A DNA stretch of 64,000 nt, taken from positions 61,300 through 125,299 of the forward strand of contig NZ_JACVHF010000011.1 in NCBI RefSeq assembly GCF_014502795.1. Direction: 5' to 3'. Both the position numbers and the translations under genes were made by a program. Below are positions 28,601 through 36,964 of this stretch, piece after piece. The notes under the pieces were generated by a model, which saw nothing but the letters and a program-made list of their open reading frames with translations, searched no databases and was not told where the DNA came from. This DNA comes from Heliobacterium chlorum. Lineage in GTDB: Bacteria > Bacillota > Desulfitobacteriia > Heliobacteriales > Heliobacteriaceae. Position 1 is the first letter of the stretch. The number at the start of each line of letters is the position of its first letter.

Positions 28601-28833
28601 TTGATCTTACTGATGGAGGCGACCGATGATTCAATCGGTTTGACGACCTGCTTTTCCACTTCCTCGGCGCCTGCGCCGGGGTAGGAAACGCTGACGGTCA
28701 CATAGGGGATATTCACGTTTGGATATAAGTCTACGCCAAGCATGCGATAGCTATATAGCCCCAGCACGACGAACATGAGAACGATCATGGTCATGGCGAC
28801 AGGCCGCTTGACAGCAAATTCGGTCAGGCGCAT
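25636..28833 (-). CDS. RND family efflux transporter (AcrB/HAE1-like), second copy
   Basis: 1065 aa. Same family and plan as the permease at 10946: N-terminal MRLTEFAVKRPVAMTMIVLM, TM4 GILVDDSIVVLENIHRH with the Asp pair, and TM10 region FSGIGIIMMDGLVAKNGTLL. It differs by a longer cytosolic linker between TM6 and TM7 (EEDPETKQLKAKKRQASML onward) and a basic C-terminal tail. ATG 28833 is preceded by GAAAGGAGAG. The adaptor gene lies 39 bp upstream, and a divergent MarR regulator controls the unit. The two RND pairs have different regulators and so probably different inducers. Confidence 0.92.
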   Translation of the reverse strand: MRLTEFAVKRPVAMTMIVLMFVVLGLYSYRMLGVDLYPNVNIPYVTVSVSYPGAGAEEVEKQVVKPIESSVASISKIKSTMSQASEGFGFVVVEFELSANADQAAIDVQKKVDSIKGQLPEDAKDPVVVKMDMNSAPVITLSVVSPRPIEETYDLVDNILKDRLLKVGGVTDVSLVGGKKRQLQVQIDKAKLEGYGLSVNTVVNRLDKENLNQPSGRLDRPDLEYNVRVMGEFKSVKEVEEIQIPLADGHSIPLKNIAVVKDDYEEMRTFSRLNGQDSIAVAIFKQSDASIVDVGDAVKKALPAIEKDLPPDVEVHIARDFSQYVHLSLNGTRWSILEGILTTAFALFIFLREWRSMLTVIIAIPTSLISTLMGMYFAGFTFNMMSLMGMALCIGILVDDSIVVLENIHRHRDMGKGTVEAVLEGRSEIGMAAIAITLSDVVVFAPIAFMGGMIGQFFRQFGLTVVIATLFSLFVSFTLTPMLASRFYMEEDPETKQLKAKKRQASMLGWVLRKIEPLSNRFWSLTERVGDRSSSDYMKALAWALKHRKTVIAAALAAVIASFTLIPLGLVGFEFMPKSDQGELTINLEMANGTPVATTDQAVKEIEAYLKTIPEIKYFQSSIGTSGGGASAVGSNKANIGIQLYPKAERSRTMWQIGDELRVFAKKFTKGDIRVLESESGGGPPGTAIQLEVSGPDYDRLLTLADQVKTIAKETPGAIEVDSNFRFGQPEVQITIDRARASTYGLTVDDISRTLRASLNGDVATAYRTGDDDVDVLVRLNGVNKASVDELKRITVTTSSGQLVPIGLIADVKKGSGPTEIHRIDRQRTITISGNLKKGTAQSAFNSELNKRLEQLKLPPGYSIKQAGSTQDMEETGVQLISAFLLSITLVYMVLAILYESYVTPMIRMMSLPLGLIGALIALAVTGKTINLFSGIGIIMMDGLVAKNGTLLIDYTNTLVERGKPLREALVEAGKTRLRPIMMTTFTMIFGMLPVAAAVTEGTEVRSGMAVVLIGGLITSTVFTLVVIPVFYTLIDDFINWRKRKKMERLRKQVARIEAKAGFNA

Positions 28834-28872
28834 GGTTCAGGCTCTCCTTTCTTGGTGTAAGTTATGAGTCTG

Positions 28873-30090
28873 TTACTGCGCCTGTCCACCGGGTGGAGAC
28901 TGTTCTGCCGGAGCCGGAGCAGTTGCGGTGCTGCCCTGCTCGGCGATAGCTACGCCATCAGTCAACGTTTTCAATCCGGACGTGATGACTTTATCATTTT
29001 CGGTGATTCCATCGAGAATCTCTACTAGTTTTCCATCGGTGATGCCCAGATGGACTTTCTTTTCAACAGCTTTGCCGTCCACAGCCAGATAAATCATCGG
29101 TGTACCGTTTCGTTCGATGATCGCCTCCGTGGGAACGGTCAACACGTCTGTCTTTTGATTGGTATTCAGTTGGAATTCAGCAAACATGCCCGGTTTCAAT
29201 ATGTAATCATGATTATCGATGCTGATCCAGATGGGATATGTTTTTGCCTTTTCGTCGGCGATGGGACTGATTTTGGTGATGCGGCCTTTGAACGGTTCCG
29301 TCCTCGCCGCCGTGATTTTCACTTCTACTTCTTGACCGGTCTTGACGTAGTTGATGTCTGTTTCAGTCAGGTTGGCTTTGACTTCCACAGTGTCGATGTT
29401 CACCACAGTAAAGGCAGGATTGGTGTTCGAAACATATTCCCCGGTGTTGGCACTTCGCTCGGCAATGATTCCCGTCACCGGTGAACGCAGAACGGTATCA
29501 TTCAGCTCAACTTCGATTTGCCGAATTTGAGCTTGACTTTGCTGCATTTGGGCTTGGGCAGAGGCGATACTCGCCTGATCATTGGCGACTTGTTTGTCCG
29601 CCTTATCGTAAGCACTTTTGCTGTTTTCAAATTCGGTCTTCGGGGCTGCTCCCGCTTCAAAGAGGGCCTTTTGCCGCTCGTAATTCCGCTGGGCATCGCC
29701 GAGAGCGATTTGGTCCATCTCCAATTGGACTTGGGCTCGTTGCAGACTGGCTTCGTTGACGGCGACTCCGGCCCTTGCCGAATCCAACCGGGCTTGAATG
29801 TCCCTATTGTCTAGTTCCATAAGCACGTCGCCCGCCCGGACCATCTGGCCCACTTCGCCGTTAATTTGTGCTACTTTTCCTGTCCCCTTGGGCACGAGTT
29901 TTAATTCTTCCTTTGCTTCGAGCGTACCGTTGAAAGTCAACCGGTTCGACAGGCTCGCCCGCTGTACCTTCGCTAGGGAAACCGTCTGCGCAGGCGCTTC
30001 AGCGGTCGTGGCTTCCGGCTGTTTCCCGCAAGCTGTTCCTGCCGTCAATAAGACGAGCGCCAGCAGCCCGACGCCCATTTCTTTTTTCAC
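28873..30090 (-). CDS. RND periplasmic adaptor (membrane fusion protein)
   Basis: 405 aa from GTG 30090, seven bases after GGAGGA; the longer ORF to 30132 reads through the ribosome site. A hydrophobic signal (MGVGLLALVLLTAGTACGK) ends in a Cys, with a non-canonical lipobox. The lipoyl half-motifs (GKVAQINGEVGQMVRAGD and VTGIIAERSANTGEYVS) flank a coiled coil of about 110 residues. Beta-barrel and membrane-proximal domains follow, with a short Ala/Pro/Gln-rich end. It links the permease at 25636 to the cell wall side of the membrane. It lacks the long low-complexity tail of the adaptor at 14074. Confidence 0.9.
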   Translation of the reverse strand: MKKEMGVGLLALVLLTAGTACGKQPEATTAEAPAQTVSLAKVQRASLSNRLTFNGTLEAKEELKLVPKGTGKVAQINGEVGQMVRAGDVLMELDNRDIQARLDSARAGVAVNEASLQRAQVQLEMDQIALGDAQRNYERQKALFEAGAAPKTEFENSKSAYDKADKQVANDQASIASAQAQMQQSQAQIRQIEVELNDTVLRSPVTGIIAERSANTGEYVSNTNPAFTVVNIDTVEVKANLTETDINYVKTGQEVEVKITAARTEPFKGRITKISPIADEKAKTYPIWISIDNHDYILKPGMFAEFQLNTNQKTDVLTVPTEAIIERNGTPMIYLAVDGKAVEKKVHLGITDGKLVEILDGITENDKVITSGLKTLTDGVAIAEQGSTATAPAPAEQSPPGGQAQ

Positions 30091-30188
30091 AACTTGTTCC
30101 TCCTTATTTCTAACTGTTTTCCTGTCTTCCAATGGCTATCTGATATGGGTGGGGCTGTCTAAAGTCTCTGCTATCCCCTCTATTAGGA

Positions 30189-30248
30189 TTGACATCCCCC
30201 GCATTCCACCGTAGTATTATTTTAGCAACTAAGATATTTAACTACCAA
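30189..30248. promoter_or_regulatory. Divergent marR/RND promoters with shared operator
   Basis: Plus strand: TTGACA (30189-30194), 17 bp, TAGTAT (30212-30217), for marR. Minus strand: TTGGTA (30243-30248), 18 bp, TAAAAT (30219-30224), for the adaptor-RND operon. The inverted repeat TTAGCAACTAA (30222-30232) covers the minus -10 and the plus transcription start. One MarR dimer there would repress both directions. Confidence 0.65.
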
Positions 30249-30279
30249 GACTTTTAAATCGTAAGGGAAGTGGCCGTTA

Positions 30280-30735
30280 ATGTCAAGCGAGACAGTGGAC
30301 AAAGAGAGCTATTTGGCAAGGATTCAGGCACTCTTAGATGAGTTTTTCTATAACATAAAACAAGCCACCCAGGATGTGGGCGCCGACATTCCCTTAGCGG
30401 AAGGACAAATTTTCCTCCTCTACCTGTTGTGGAAGTTTGGTCCTTGTAAATCCACCTATATTGCCGGGCAGTTGGGCATCACCTCGGGCGCCGTGACCGG
30501 AATGACAGACAAACTAGCTGGATTAGACCTTCTCACCCGGGAACGTTCCCTCGCTGATCGACGGGTGGTCATGTTATCCCTGACGGAGCAAGGGTTGAGA
30601 CTAATCGAAAGGGTGAATCATCGACGCTTTGAACGAATTAGCACACAACTGCGTTCATTAAGCCTAGATGATTTGTCGAAAACCGTCGATGTACTAGCAA
30701 AAATGAACGGAACGTTAAGAGAAAGGGCTCAGTAA
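30280..30735 (+). CDS. MarR family transcriptional regulator
   Basis: 151 aa, ATG behind AAGGGAAGTGG. Dimerisation helices at both ends surround a winged helix: STYIAGQLGITSGAVTGMTD (about 66-85) is the helix-turn-helix and ERSLADRRVVMLSLTEQG the wing with the conserved D-R-R. It is divergent from the RND operon, with a palindrome in the shared promoter region. The likely job is ligand-relieved repression of itself and the pump, as with MexR or MarR. The inducer is unknown. Confidence 0.9.
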   Translation: MSSETVDKESYLARIQALLDEFFYNIKQATQDVGADIPLAEGQIFLLYLLWKFGPCKSTYIAGQLGITSGAVTGMTDKLAGLDLLTRERSLADRRVVMLSLTEQGLRLIERVNHRRFERISTQLRSLSLDDLSKTVDVLAKMNGTLRERAQ

Positions 30736-30941
30736 ACCTTTTCTTTTTTGACGCTAAAGCAAGTCCATCAAATAGAGACGAAGTCAACGGTCGAAAAGTT
30801 ACATCTTCGCTCAAGGAAAATGAATCATCTACAACAACCACTTTGATCACCGTAAAGCTAATACCAATCTATGGCTGTTCGAATTCTCTTCCTACCTGCA
30901 TATTACTTTTTGAAAGAGTATGCTGGGAACGGAGGATTCAT

Positions 30942-31808
30942 TTGAAGATTTATATATTAAAGAAAAAATTACTTCAAAGCAGCCTCTTGATTGTTTTGCT
31001 CGCATTCATCGGTTACGCCGGTTTCTCTTTCGCTATGGAACAGTTGGAGCACTATGATTGGTCCTTGGAGGACGTATCTAAGTCTGTGGAGAGCACAGAC
31101 CCCAACAAAAAATACGGTTGGGGAGTTCTCAAGCCCAAAAATGAAGAGCCTCCCTTCGTCCCTCCATGGTTGCAAGGACTGTTGAAAGAATACGGAGCTA
31201 TCTATATGGGGGACAGCCGTCGAAAATCAGTGGCTCTTACGTTCGATATGGGCTTTGAACTCGAAGGAGCTACACCTCGCATTTTAGATGTCATGGCGAA
31301 GCATAATGTGAAAGGAACATTCTTTTTATGCGGCCATTGGGTCAAAACGCAGCCCGATCTTTTGAAGCGCCTTATCTCGGAAGGGCATACCGTCGGCAAC
31401 CATACTTGGAACCACCCGAGCTTGCCTGACATCTCCAAAGATAAGTTAACGAAAGAGATCATGGTTCTGAATAAGGATATTGAGCAGGCTTCCGGTTGTA
31501 ACTACAAGGCCAAGTACCTTCGTCCGCCCAAAGGCGAATTTAGCCGTACCAGCTTAGATGCGACGAAAAATCTCGGCTTTCAATCGGTCTTTTGGAGTAT
31601 CGCCACCAACGATTGGTCCCCTATGGCGACTTCGAAAAAGGTAAAAGACGATATCTTGAACCAACTCCATCCGGGAGCGATCATTCTTTTACATGGCAAC
31701 TCTAAAGCCGTCGTAGATTCCTTCGATGACATCATCGCTTCCATAAAAGCAAAAGGGTACACCATCGTATCCCTGGATGAGATCCAAGCATCCGATGGCA
31801 ACGTCTGA
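30942..31808 (+). CDS. pdaA: Polysaccharide deacetylase, PdaA-like (spore cortex)
   Basis: 288 aa from TTG 30942, set by CGGAGG. The N-terminal membrane anchor is LLQSSLLIVLLAFIGYAGFS. The NodB domain (about 90-280) has motif 1 TFDMGFELE in place of the general TFDDGP, the variant typical of PdaA (TFDxGYEN), plus GTFFLCGHWV, zinc-binding HTWNHPSLP (His-x3-His), YLRPPKGEFS and ILLHGNS. PdaA removes acetyl groups from muramic acid to allow delta-lactam formation in spore cortex. This matches the ger genes elsewhere in the window. The gene is monocistronic and ends at a terminator. Confidence 0.85.
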   Translation: MKIYILKKKLLQSSLLIVLLAFIGYAGFSFAMEQLEHYDWSLEDVSKSVESTDPNKKYGWGVLKPKNEEPPFVPPWLQGLLKEYGAIYMGDSRRKSVALTFDMGFELEGATPRILDVMAKHNVKGTFFLCGHWVKTQPDLLKRLISEGHTVGNHTWNHPSLPDISKDKLTKEIMVLNKDIEQASGCNYKAKYLRPPKGEFSRTSLDATKNLGFQSVFWSIATNDWSPMATSKKVKDDILNQLHPGAIILLHGNSKAVVDSFDDIIASIKAKGYTIVSLDEIQASDGNV

Positions 31809-31831
31809 TACAAACCTTATATAAAAGCGAA

Positions 31832-31860
31832 AGCTCGCCTTAGCCGGCGGGCTTTTTATT
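31832..31860. terminator. Terminator between convergent genes
   Basis: AGCTCGCC (31832-31839) pairs with GGCGGGCT (31846-31853, one mismatch), followed by TTTTATTTTG. It overlaps the stop of the minus-strand gene at 31840. Confidence 0.7.
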
Positions 31861-32070
31861 TTGCTTTGTTTGCTTATAGTAGATCCAAAAGTTCACGGCA
31901 GCGATGAGTAACATAAATATACCCATCGTATACCCGTTAATCGCTACTAAGGTCGGTTTTGAGTGGGCGAACCAAAGTTGAGTCAAAAATCGTAAGATAA
32001 TGGCGATGAGGCCAAATCCGGTGAACACGATGGCATTGCCTAGGTGTTTGTCGATATACTTACCCTTCAT
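31840..32070 (-). CDS. Small two-helix membrane protein
   Basis: 76 aa, ATG behind CAGGAG. Two transmembrane helices (AIVFTGFGLIAIILRFLTQL and MGIFMLLIAAVNFWIYY) end in a lysine-rich cytosolic tail (KQTKQNKKPAG). No family is recognised. It lies 23 bp after the preceding minus-strand gene and is probably cotranscribed with it; nothing in either sequence says what they do. Confidence 0.6.
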   Translation of the reverse strand: MKGKYIDKHLGNAIVFTGFGLIAIILRFLTQLWFAHSKPTLVAINGYTMGIFMLLIAAVNFWIYYKQTKQNKKPAG

Positions 32071-32093
32071 GGTTTACTCCTGCGGGATGCCTT

Positions 32094-32453
32094 TTATACA
32101 CCCAAGACCTCCACGATAACCTCTAGACCGTACCTGGACAGACCCCATTGCTGACAGATAGCATCGTCAGAATACTTCTGACGCCATCTTGACAGCAGTT
32201 GAACTTGTTGACGATAGGGCATCTGATCGAACACTTCGAAAGAGACTAAATCCTCGTAAAGGGAATAAGTGATCAACGGTCCGGGCCGCCGGTAATCGCG
32301 CTTCTCTCTCCCGGAAAGTCTGTCTGACGGCATCACCATGCTGCCGACTCGTCCTAGACGCGATGCCCGTCCACGGACACCGGTGGCGGTCGTTTTCTTT
32401 TCACGGAGGTCTTGGTAATAGAGTCGTTCGATATCTATTTCGGTCTCAGGCAA
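32094..32453 (-). CDS. Hypothetical protein with C-terminal helix-turn-helix-like segment
   Basis: 119 aa, TTG start behind GGGGGAGG. The first half is charged and rich in Arg (GRASRLGRVGSMVMPSDRLSGREKRD) and looks disordered. The second half (about 60-119) is compact: YSLYEDLVSFEVFDQMP, QVQLLSRWRQKYSDDAICQQ, then WGLSRYGLEVIVEVLG. The last part reads like a helix-turn-helix (DDAICQQWGLSRYGLEVIV), so nucleic-acid binding is possible. No family name can be given. Confidence 0.5.
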   Translation of the reverse strand: MPETEIDIERLYYQDLREKKTTATGVRGRASRLGRVGSMVMPSDRLSGREKRDYRRPGPLITYSLYEDLVSFEVFDQMPYRQQVQLLSRWRQKYSDDAICQQWGLSRYGLEVIVEVLGV

Positions 32454-32556
32454 CGGGAGCCTCCCCCTTTTGTTCGCTTTATCTTATCCGTTCCCATTTT
32501 TGACCGTCCATAAACAGAAAAACCTCCATTCCCTTTCGGTGGAGTAAAGGAATTTC

Positions 32557-32585
32557 TTGCAAAGTGTTCGAACTATGTATGATAT
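32557..32585 (+). promoter_or_regulatory. Candidate promoter of hybrid kinase
   Basis: TTGCAA (32557-32562), 17 bp, TGATAT (32580-32585). The kinase ribosome site begins at about 32594, so the leader would be very short. Confidence 0.4.
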
Positions 32586-32608
32586 ATGTAATTGAGGTGG
32601 CAATAGCG

Positions 32609-35248
32609 ATGGATATGTTTTCGATTCGTTTTTTCGAAGTCATTGCTTTGATATCCAGCATTAGCATGTTGCTACTGGGACTTTACGCGTACATCTCCTC
32701 GCAAAATAACCCTGGCGTCAAAGCCTACGTGGGGTTAACCTTTGCCGCGAGTATCTATTCCTTTGGTTATGCCTTTGAGTTATCGAGCCCGACCCTTGCC
32801 GATATAATCTTCTGGCTGAAGATCGAATATATAGCGATACCCTTGATCCCCGTATTATGGTTTTTGATGATTTTATATTATTGCAGACTGGAACGGTATT
32901 TAAACAGGAAAACCCTCACCCTGTTATTCACCGTGCCTTTTTTTACATATTTAGTTTTTCACACCAATGACGCCCATCACTGGTTTTATAAAACCTTATC
33001 CTTTGACGTCGAAAGCCCTATTCCCGTTTTTAGCGCCGGAAAGGGTTTTTGGTATTGGATTCATATCGCCTATTCGTACCTATGTTTCCTAGCCGGTATC
33101 TTCCTCTTAGTTCGGCTGCAGCAGCGAGTCGCCACTCATTACCGCCGAAAAATCACCTTGATGATCATCGGCATCCTTTTGCCCCTTTTCGGAGACTTCC
33201 TGTACCTGACCGGATACAGCCCTATGGATCTCGATCTCGCACCAATCCTGATCTGTTTTACAAGCTTAATTCACTCTGTGGTGCTTTTGAACTTTCGATT
33301 TTTTGATTTTGTCCCTGTGGCCCGTGAAAAAGTTTTCGAAAGTGTCCAAGACGGTGTCATTATCCTAGATAGAATGGACAGAATTGTCGAATTTAATCCT
33401 GCCGCTTCTTCTTTTTTTCCCTTCTTAATTTCATCCTCCATCGGCGTACCCATCAAAGAGGTGCTTTTCGACTATCCCGACCTGCTAGCGCAAATTGAAT
33501 CGGGGGCTTTGACCACGGATATGAAAATCACCGGCGTTCAAGGCACTCTTTATTATTTCTCTCGCTTGTCTCCGATCATGAGCAAAAAAGGTCCTGTGGG
33601 AAAGGTGCTTTTACTGAGCGATATTACGGAAAAACAACGTTCGGAAGCAGAACTTAAAATCGCCAAGAAAAAAGCCGAAGAAGCCAGTCAAGCAAAAAGC
33701 GATTTTCTCGCTATGATGAGTCACGAAATTCGTACACCCATGAACGGCATTCTCGGTATGAATAACTTGATGCTCGGTACTTCCTTAAGCAGGGAACAGC
33801 GGGAATATGCCGATTCAATCCAAGAATCGGCCGAAATCCTACTTAGTGTGCTGAATGACATCTTAGATTATTCCAAAGTGGAAGCCGGAAAAATGGATTT
33901 GGAGTGCATTCACTTTTATTTAGGTTCGACCATTAAAAGCGTGGTCAGACTCTTCGAGAACAGTGCGATGGAAAAAGGTCTCCGTCTATCCCTGTCGATA
34001 GCGCCGACTGTAGATAAATCGGTTCAAGGCGATCCGGTTCGCCTGCGTCAAGTGTTGATCAACTTGATCGGCAACGCCGTCAAATTTACCCATCATGGTG
34101 AAATTACCATTTCCGTTCACGGCGAATTCCTCGACGACCATCGGATGAACGTCCATTTCGAAGTGACTGATACGGGGATTGGGATTAAAGAAGGTCTCGT
34201 TCACTGCCTTTTTTCTCCCTTTGTCCAAGGGGACACTTCTACGGCCCGTAAATTTGGCGGTACTGGGCTCGGTTTAGCCATCTCCAAACAACTGGTCGAA
34301 CTCATGGGCGGAGAAATCGGGGTCAAAAGTGTACCAGGAAAAGGTTCCACTTTCTGGTTCTCCATCCCCTTTCGGACGATTTCAACGGAAGCTCCTCCCC
34401 ATATGGATGAGTTTCTGGAATCTAAAATGGCTTCTCAAGAGAAGCCCTATCCGCTTTGGGAAATCGAACAGCCTTTGTTGCTCGTAGAAGATAATCGAGT
34501 TAATCAAAAATTAGCGGTTACCTTGTTAAATAAACTCGGTTTTATCGTCCATGTGGCCAACAATGGAACGGAAGCGCTCCATGCCATAACTGAACGAGAA
34601 TACGCGCTGGTTTTTATGGATTGCCAAATGCCCGAACTGGACGGCTTTGATACGACCCGAATCATTCGCGAGACAGAATCGAAAACTCGCCGGCATCTGC
34701 CGATCATCGCCATGACCGCTATGGCGATGCAGGGGGATCGGGAGAGATGCCTCCGTGCCGGAATGGACGATTATATCAGCAAGCCGATCCTTTTGGACCA
34801 ACTCATCCCCCGCTTAGATCATTGGCTGCCAGCCCAGAGAGCGGCGGGGCGTCCACTTACTTCTGGCGTCCGGGAAGATGACTCCCTCTCCCTTGGTACA
34901 GATGATCATGCTTCCGTCATCGATTTGAATGTCTTGAAGGAAATCCTCGATTTGACTGACGATGATCAGCGTATCCTGCATTCCATCATGGATACCTATA
35001 AAAAAGAATCGGCAACTCTGATGCAAAACCTGCGTGATGCCGTTCACCGCTTGAATCCGGAGGCCATCGAAAAATCCGGACATGCCCTAAAATCCAGCAG
35101 CGCCAGTATCGGCGCGACCGCTTTTTCAAAGCTCTGTGCAAAGATGGAACAACTTGGACGCAAGCATGATTTAAACAATGTTGGGACCTTATTCCATGAG
35201 ATGGAGAAACAATTTCAAGAAGTCATCACAACGTTGGATCGACTGTAA
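32609..35248 (+). CDS. Hybrid histidine kinase with 7TM sensor, PAS, receiver and HPt
   Basis: 879 aa from ATG 32609, set by GAGGTGG eight bases upstream. The N-terminus has seven membrane helices of the HisKA_7TM type (about 5-230), e.g. [20 protein letters not shown] and [24 protein letters not shown] domain follows ([20 protein letters not shown]), then HisKA with [10 protein letters not shown] (His near 372), HATPase with NAVKFTHHG and GGTGLGL, a receiver ([11 protein letters not shown], Asp in [13 protein letters not shown]) and a C-terminal HPt with His in [14 protein letters not shown]. All relay modules are on one chain; only the final response regulator is missing. The sensor may detect a membrane-soluble or bound ligand. 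Confidence 0.88.
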   Translation: MDMFSIRFFEVIALISSISMLLLGLYAYISSQNNPGVKAYVGLTFAASIYSFGYAFELSSPTLADIIFWLKIEYIAIPLIPVLWFLMILYYCRLERYLNRKTLTLLFTVPFFTYLVFHTNDAHHWFYKTLSFDVESPIPVFSAGKGFWYWIHIAYSYLCFLAGIFLLVRLQQRVATHYRRKITLMIIGILLPLFGDFLYLTGYSPMDLDLAPILICFTSLIHSVVLLNFRFFDFVPVAREKVFESVQDGVIILDRMDRIVEFNPAASSFFPFLISSSIGVPIKEVLFDYPDLLAQIESGALTTDMKITGVQGTLYYFSRLSPIMSKKGPVGKVLLLSDITEKQRSEAELKIAKKKAEEASQAKSDFLAMMSHEIRTPMNGILGMNNLMLGTSLSREQREYADSIQESAEILLSVLNDILDYSKVEAGKMDLECIHFYLGSTIKSVVRLFENSAMEKGLRLSLSIAPTVDKSVQGDPVRLRQVLINLIGNAVKFTHHGEITISVHGEFLDDHRMNVHFEVTDTGIGIKEGLVHCLFSPFVQGDTSTARKFGGTGLGLAISKQLVELMGGEIGVKSVPGKGSTFWFSIPFRTISTEAPPHMDEFLESKMASQEKPYPLWEIEQPLLLVEDNRVNQKLAVTLLNKLGFIVHVANNGTEALHAITEREYALVFMDCQMPELDGFDTTRIIRETESKTRRHLPIIAMTAMAMQGDRERCLRAGMDDYISKPILLDQLIPRLDHWLPAQRAAGRPLTSGVREDDSLSLGTDDHASVIDLNVLKEILDLTDDDQRILHSIMDTYKKESATLMQNLRDAVHRLNPEAIEKSGHALKSSSASIGATAFSKLCAKMEQLGRKHDLNNVGTLFHEMEKQFQEVITTLDRL

Positions 35249-35272
35249 GATCGTGGTTAATCCAAAGGCCTT

Positions 35273-36037
35273 CTAGAAGAAATATTTCCAAACTAGAGTG
35301 ATAAACAATAGTCCAAAAGAGGTCATGAGAAAAGCTCTGACTAGATTCGTTCCTTTTCTTATAGCTAGAGTGCTGCCCAGCAGATTTCCCGCTATGTTCG
35401 CGAGCGCCATCGGTAGACCGAGAAGATACAATACCTTCCCTTCCATTAGAAAAACAACCAAAGCCCCAATGTTCGACCCTAAATTGAATACTTTTGCCGT
35501 ACCCGAAGCCATGACGAGGTCTAATCCAAGCCATATGTAAAAGGCCATGATCAAAAAGCTGCCAGTACCAGGTCCTAAAAATCCGTCATAGAATCCAATC
35601 GTAAAGCAAATCAATGGAACCTTCTTCCATAGTTCCTGAGTGGTAAGCTCTTTTTGTTCGCTCCGTACCTTTCGGGGAATTAACGTGATGGCCATGGCGA
35701 AGGGCAAAAGAAAGACGATAATTCGCCCTACTTGATCGTTCGGGAAATAGAGGATCGCTTTGGTGCCTAGAAACGCTCCTAGCAAAGTAAACGCGATTCC
35801 CACTGCGACGATTCGCCAGTCCACTTTCTTGCTCCGTACGAAATTAACGAGGGCGAAACTTGTACCGAAAGTGGAGGCAAACTTGTTGGTCCCCAGCACC
35901 GTCTGAGGAGGAAGTCCGGTAAACAAGAGTGCGGGAAGAAGCAAGAGGCCACCACCGCCGGCGATACTGTCTATGAAACCTGCCACGAAGGAAACTGCGG
36001 AAAGAATAACCGCCATCGTCGGTAGATCAAAACTCAT
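35273..36037 (-). CDS. TauE/SafE family sulfite/organosulfonate exporter-like protein
   Basis: 254 aa, ATG behind AAGAGGTAC. About eight membrane helices. The two halves show the family's repeated glycine-rich entries: FVAGFIDSIAGGGGLLLLPA near the N-terminus and IGFYDGFLGPGTGSFLIMAF in the second half. The family moves sulfite, taurine-derived or other small anions across the membrane. No sulfur-metabolism gene is adjacent, so the substrate is open. It converges with the hybrid kinase. Confidence 0.85.
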   Translation of the reverse strand: MSFDLPTMAVILSAVSFVAGFIDSIAGGGGLLLLPALLFTGLPPQTVLGTNKFASTFGTSFALVNFVRSKKVDWRIVAVGIAFTLLGAFLGTKAILYFPNDQVGRIIVFLLPFAMAITLIPRKVRSEQKELTTQELWKKVPLICFTIGFYDGFLGPGTGSFLIMAFYIWLGLDLVMASGTAKVFNLGSNIGALVVFLMEGKVLYLLGLPMALANIAGNLLGSTLAIRKGTNLVRAFLMTSFGLLFITLVWKYFF

Positions 36038-36191
36038 ACTGTACCTCTTTCATTGAATTACGCCCCTTGCAGGACTTCGCGCATCTATATTTTTGTGAAT
36101 ACTTTTTCAATATCTATCCTCTCTTTCCCTCCGAGCGAAGATTCCGTCAATAGATTTAACCGCCCTTGTTGAACAAGCTGGCCGAAGCTTT

Positions 36192-36220
36192 TTGACGGTG
36201 TTTAAGATTTGTGGTAACAT
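36192..36220 (+). promoter_or_regulatory. Promoter of the Mn2+ riboswitch transcript
   Basis: TTGACG (36192-36197), 17 bp, TAACAT (36215-36220). The predicted start near 36227 coincides with the first conserved bases of the aptamer. Confidence 0.65.
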
Positions 36221-36223
36221 GTA

Positions 36224-36310
36224 TCAAAAGGGGAGTAGCTCGAAACCGATGATCAACAACCGTTCGTGAGAACTGGTCATTCGGAGCCCTTCGCTGAGCA
36301 AGACCTTTGT
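36224..36310 (+). ncRNA. yybP-ykoY manganese riboswitch
   Basis: The two conserved internal loops are present: CAAAAGGGGAGTAGC at the 5' side (36225-36239) and GCTGAGCAAGACCTTTG at the 3' side (36293-36309), with helices between them. CAAAAGG and CCTTTG close P1. This is the standard Mn2+ aptamer upstream of manganese homeostasis genes. The 3' strand of P1 is also the 5' strand of the following terminator, so Mn2+ binding should block termination and switch expression on. Confidence 0.9.
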
Positions 36311-36345
36311 TCTGATATTTCATTAGAGCAAAGGTCTTTTGTTGT
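36300..36345 (+). terminator. Riboswitch-controlled terminator
   Basis: AAGACCTTTG (36300-36309) pairs with CAAAGGTCTT (36329-36338), followed by TTGTTGTCTTT. It is mutually exclusive with aptamer P1. Confidence 0.8.
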
Positions 36346-36373
36346 CTTTAACGGGTGAAAGGAGGATTCGGCG

Positions 36374-36952
36374 ATGAACGTAACTAACGTAGGAGATTTT
36401 TGGACAGCGGTTCACGAACAAAAACCTCTAATCGAAGTGCGGGATCCATCATTGATCCGGAAGATTTTATGGAAGCATTTTTCTTTTCGTTTATTAGGCC
36501 TTTCCTTTTTTCTGAGTGCTTTATGCAGTGCTGTTCTCATTCCCTTAGTTGTTTTTCGATATATTCCGAGCGTTCTGGATATTTGGTTTTTTGAGGAATT
36601 CATGGATTTTTTAGAGCTTCTTGACTTTGACTTCGAACTAGAAGACCCAGAGAACCTCATTTTTATGCGCAATTTCATCAAGTGCTACCTGATCGTCTTC
36701 CTTCAAGGCTTATTGGCCCGTTTCTTCTTTGTTCGAAGTATCAACGGCCAGTATCGTCTCCGTCAAGATCCGGTCACGTTGGTGGTCAGTCACAGCCTAT
36801 CGCCATACACATCGCGTTTTCTTGGAGTTCGCTTTTCCCCGACTGTATCTTCTGTCTGCCCCGAATGCGGTCAGGAAGGTCTTACTGAGCAGGGAGGGAT
36901 TATTCGGTGCCCTCATTGCCGTTGGGCTGACTGGAAAAGGAATTTACGCTGA
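36374..36952 (+). CDS. Unrecognised membrane protein with C-terminal zinc ribbon, under Mn2+ riboswitch
   Basis: 192 aa, ATG behind AAAGGAGGA. An N-terminal cytosolic segment of about 40 residues is followed by two or three hydrophobic helices (LLGLSFFLSALCSAVLIPLV and FIKCYLIVFLQGLLARFFFV). Between them lies a strikingly acidic stretch (FFEEFMDFLELLDFDFELED) that could bind cations. The C-terminus is a four-cysteine zinc ribbon (VCPECG x12 CPHC). I do not recognise the family, and it is not MntP, TerC, a P-type ATPase or UPF0016, the usual targets of this riboswitch. The regulation suggests a role in manganese efflux, sensing or quality control; this is inference. It converges with the next gene. 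Confidence 0.65.
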   Translation: MNVTNVGDFWTAVHEQKPLIEVRDPSLIRKILWKHFSFRLLGLSFFLSALCSAVLIPLVVFRYIPSVLDIWFFEEFMDFLELLDFDFELEDPENLIFMRNFIKCYLIVFLQGLLARFFFVRSINGQYRLRQDPVTLVVSHSLSPYTSRFLGVRFSPTVSSVCPECGQEGLTEQGGIIRCPHCRWADWKRNLR

Positions 36953-36964
36953 GATTTAGGCCCT

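Noticed and set aside
36412..36681. Minus-strand Lys/Arg/Ser-rich ORF opposite the zinc-ribbon gene
   Set aside because: The odd composition is the complement of the acidic/hydrophobic coding strand; no ribosome site.
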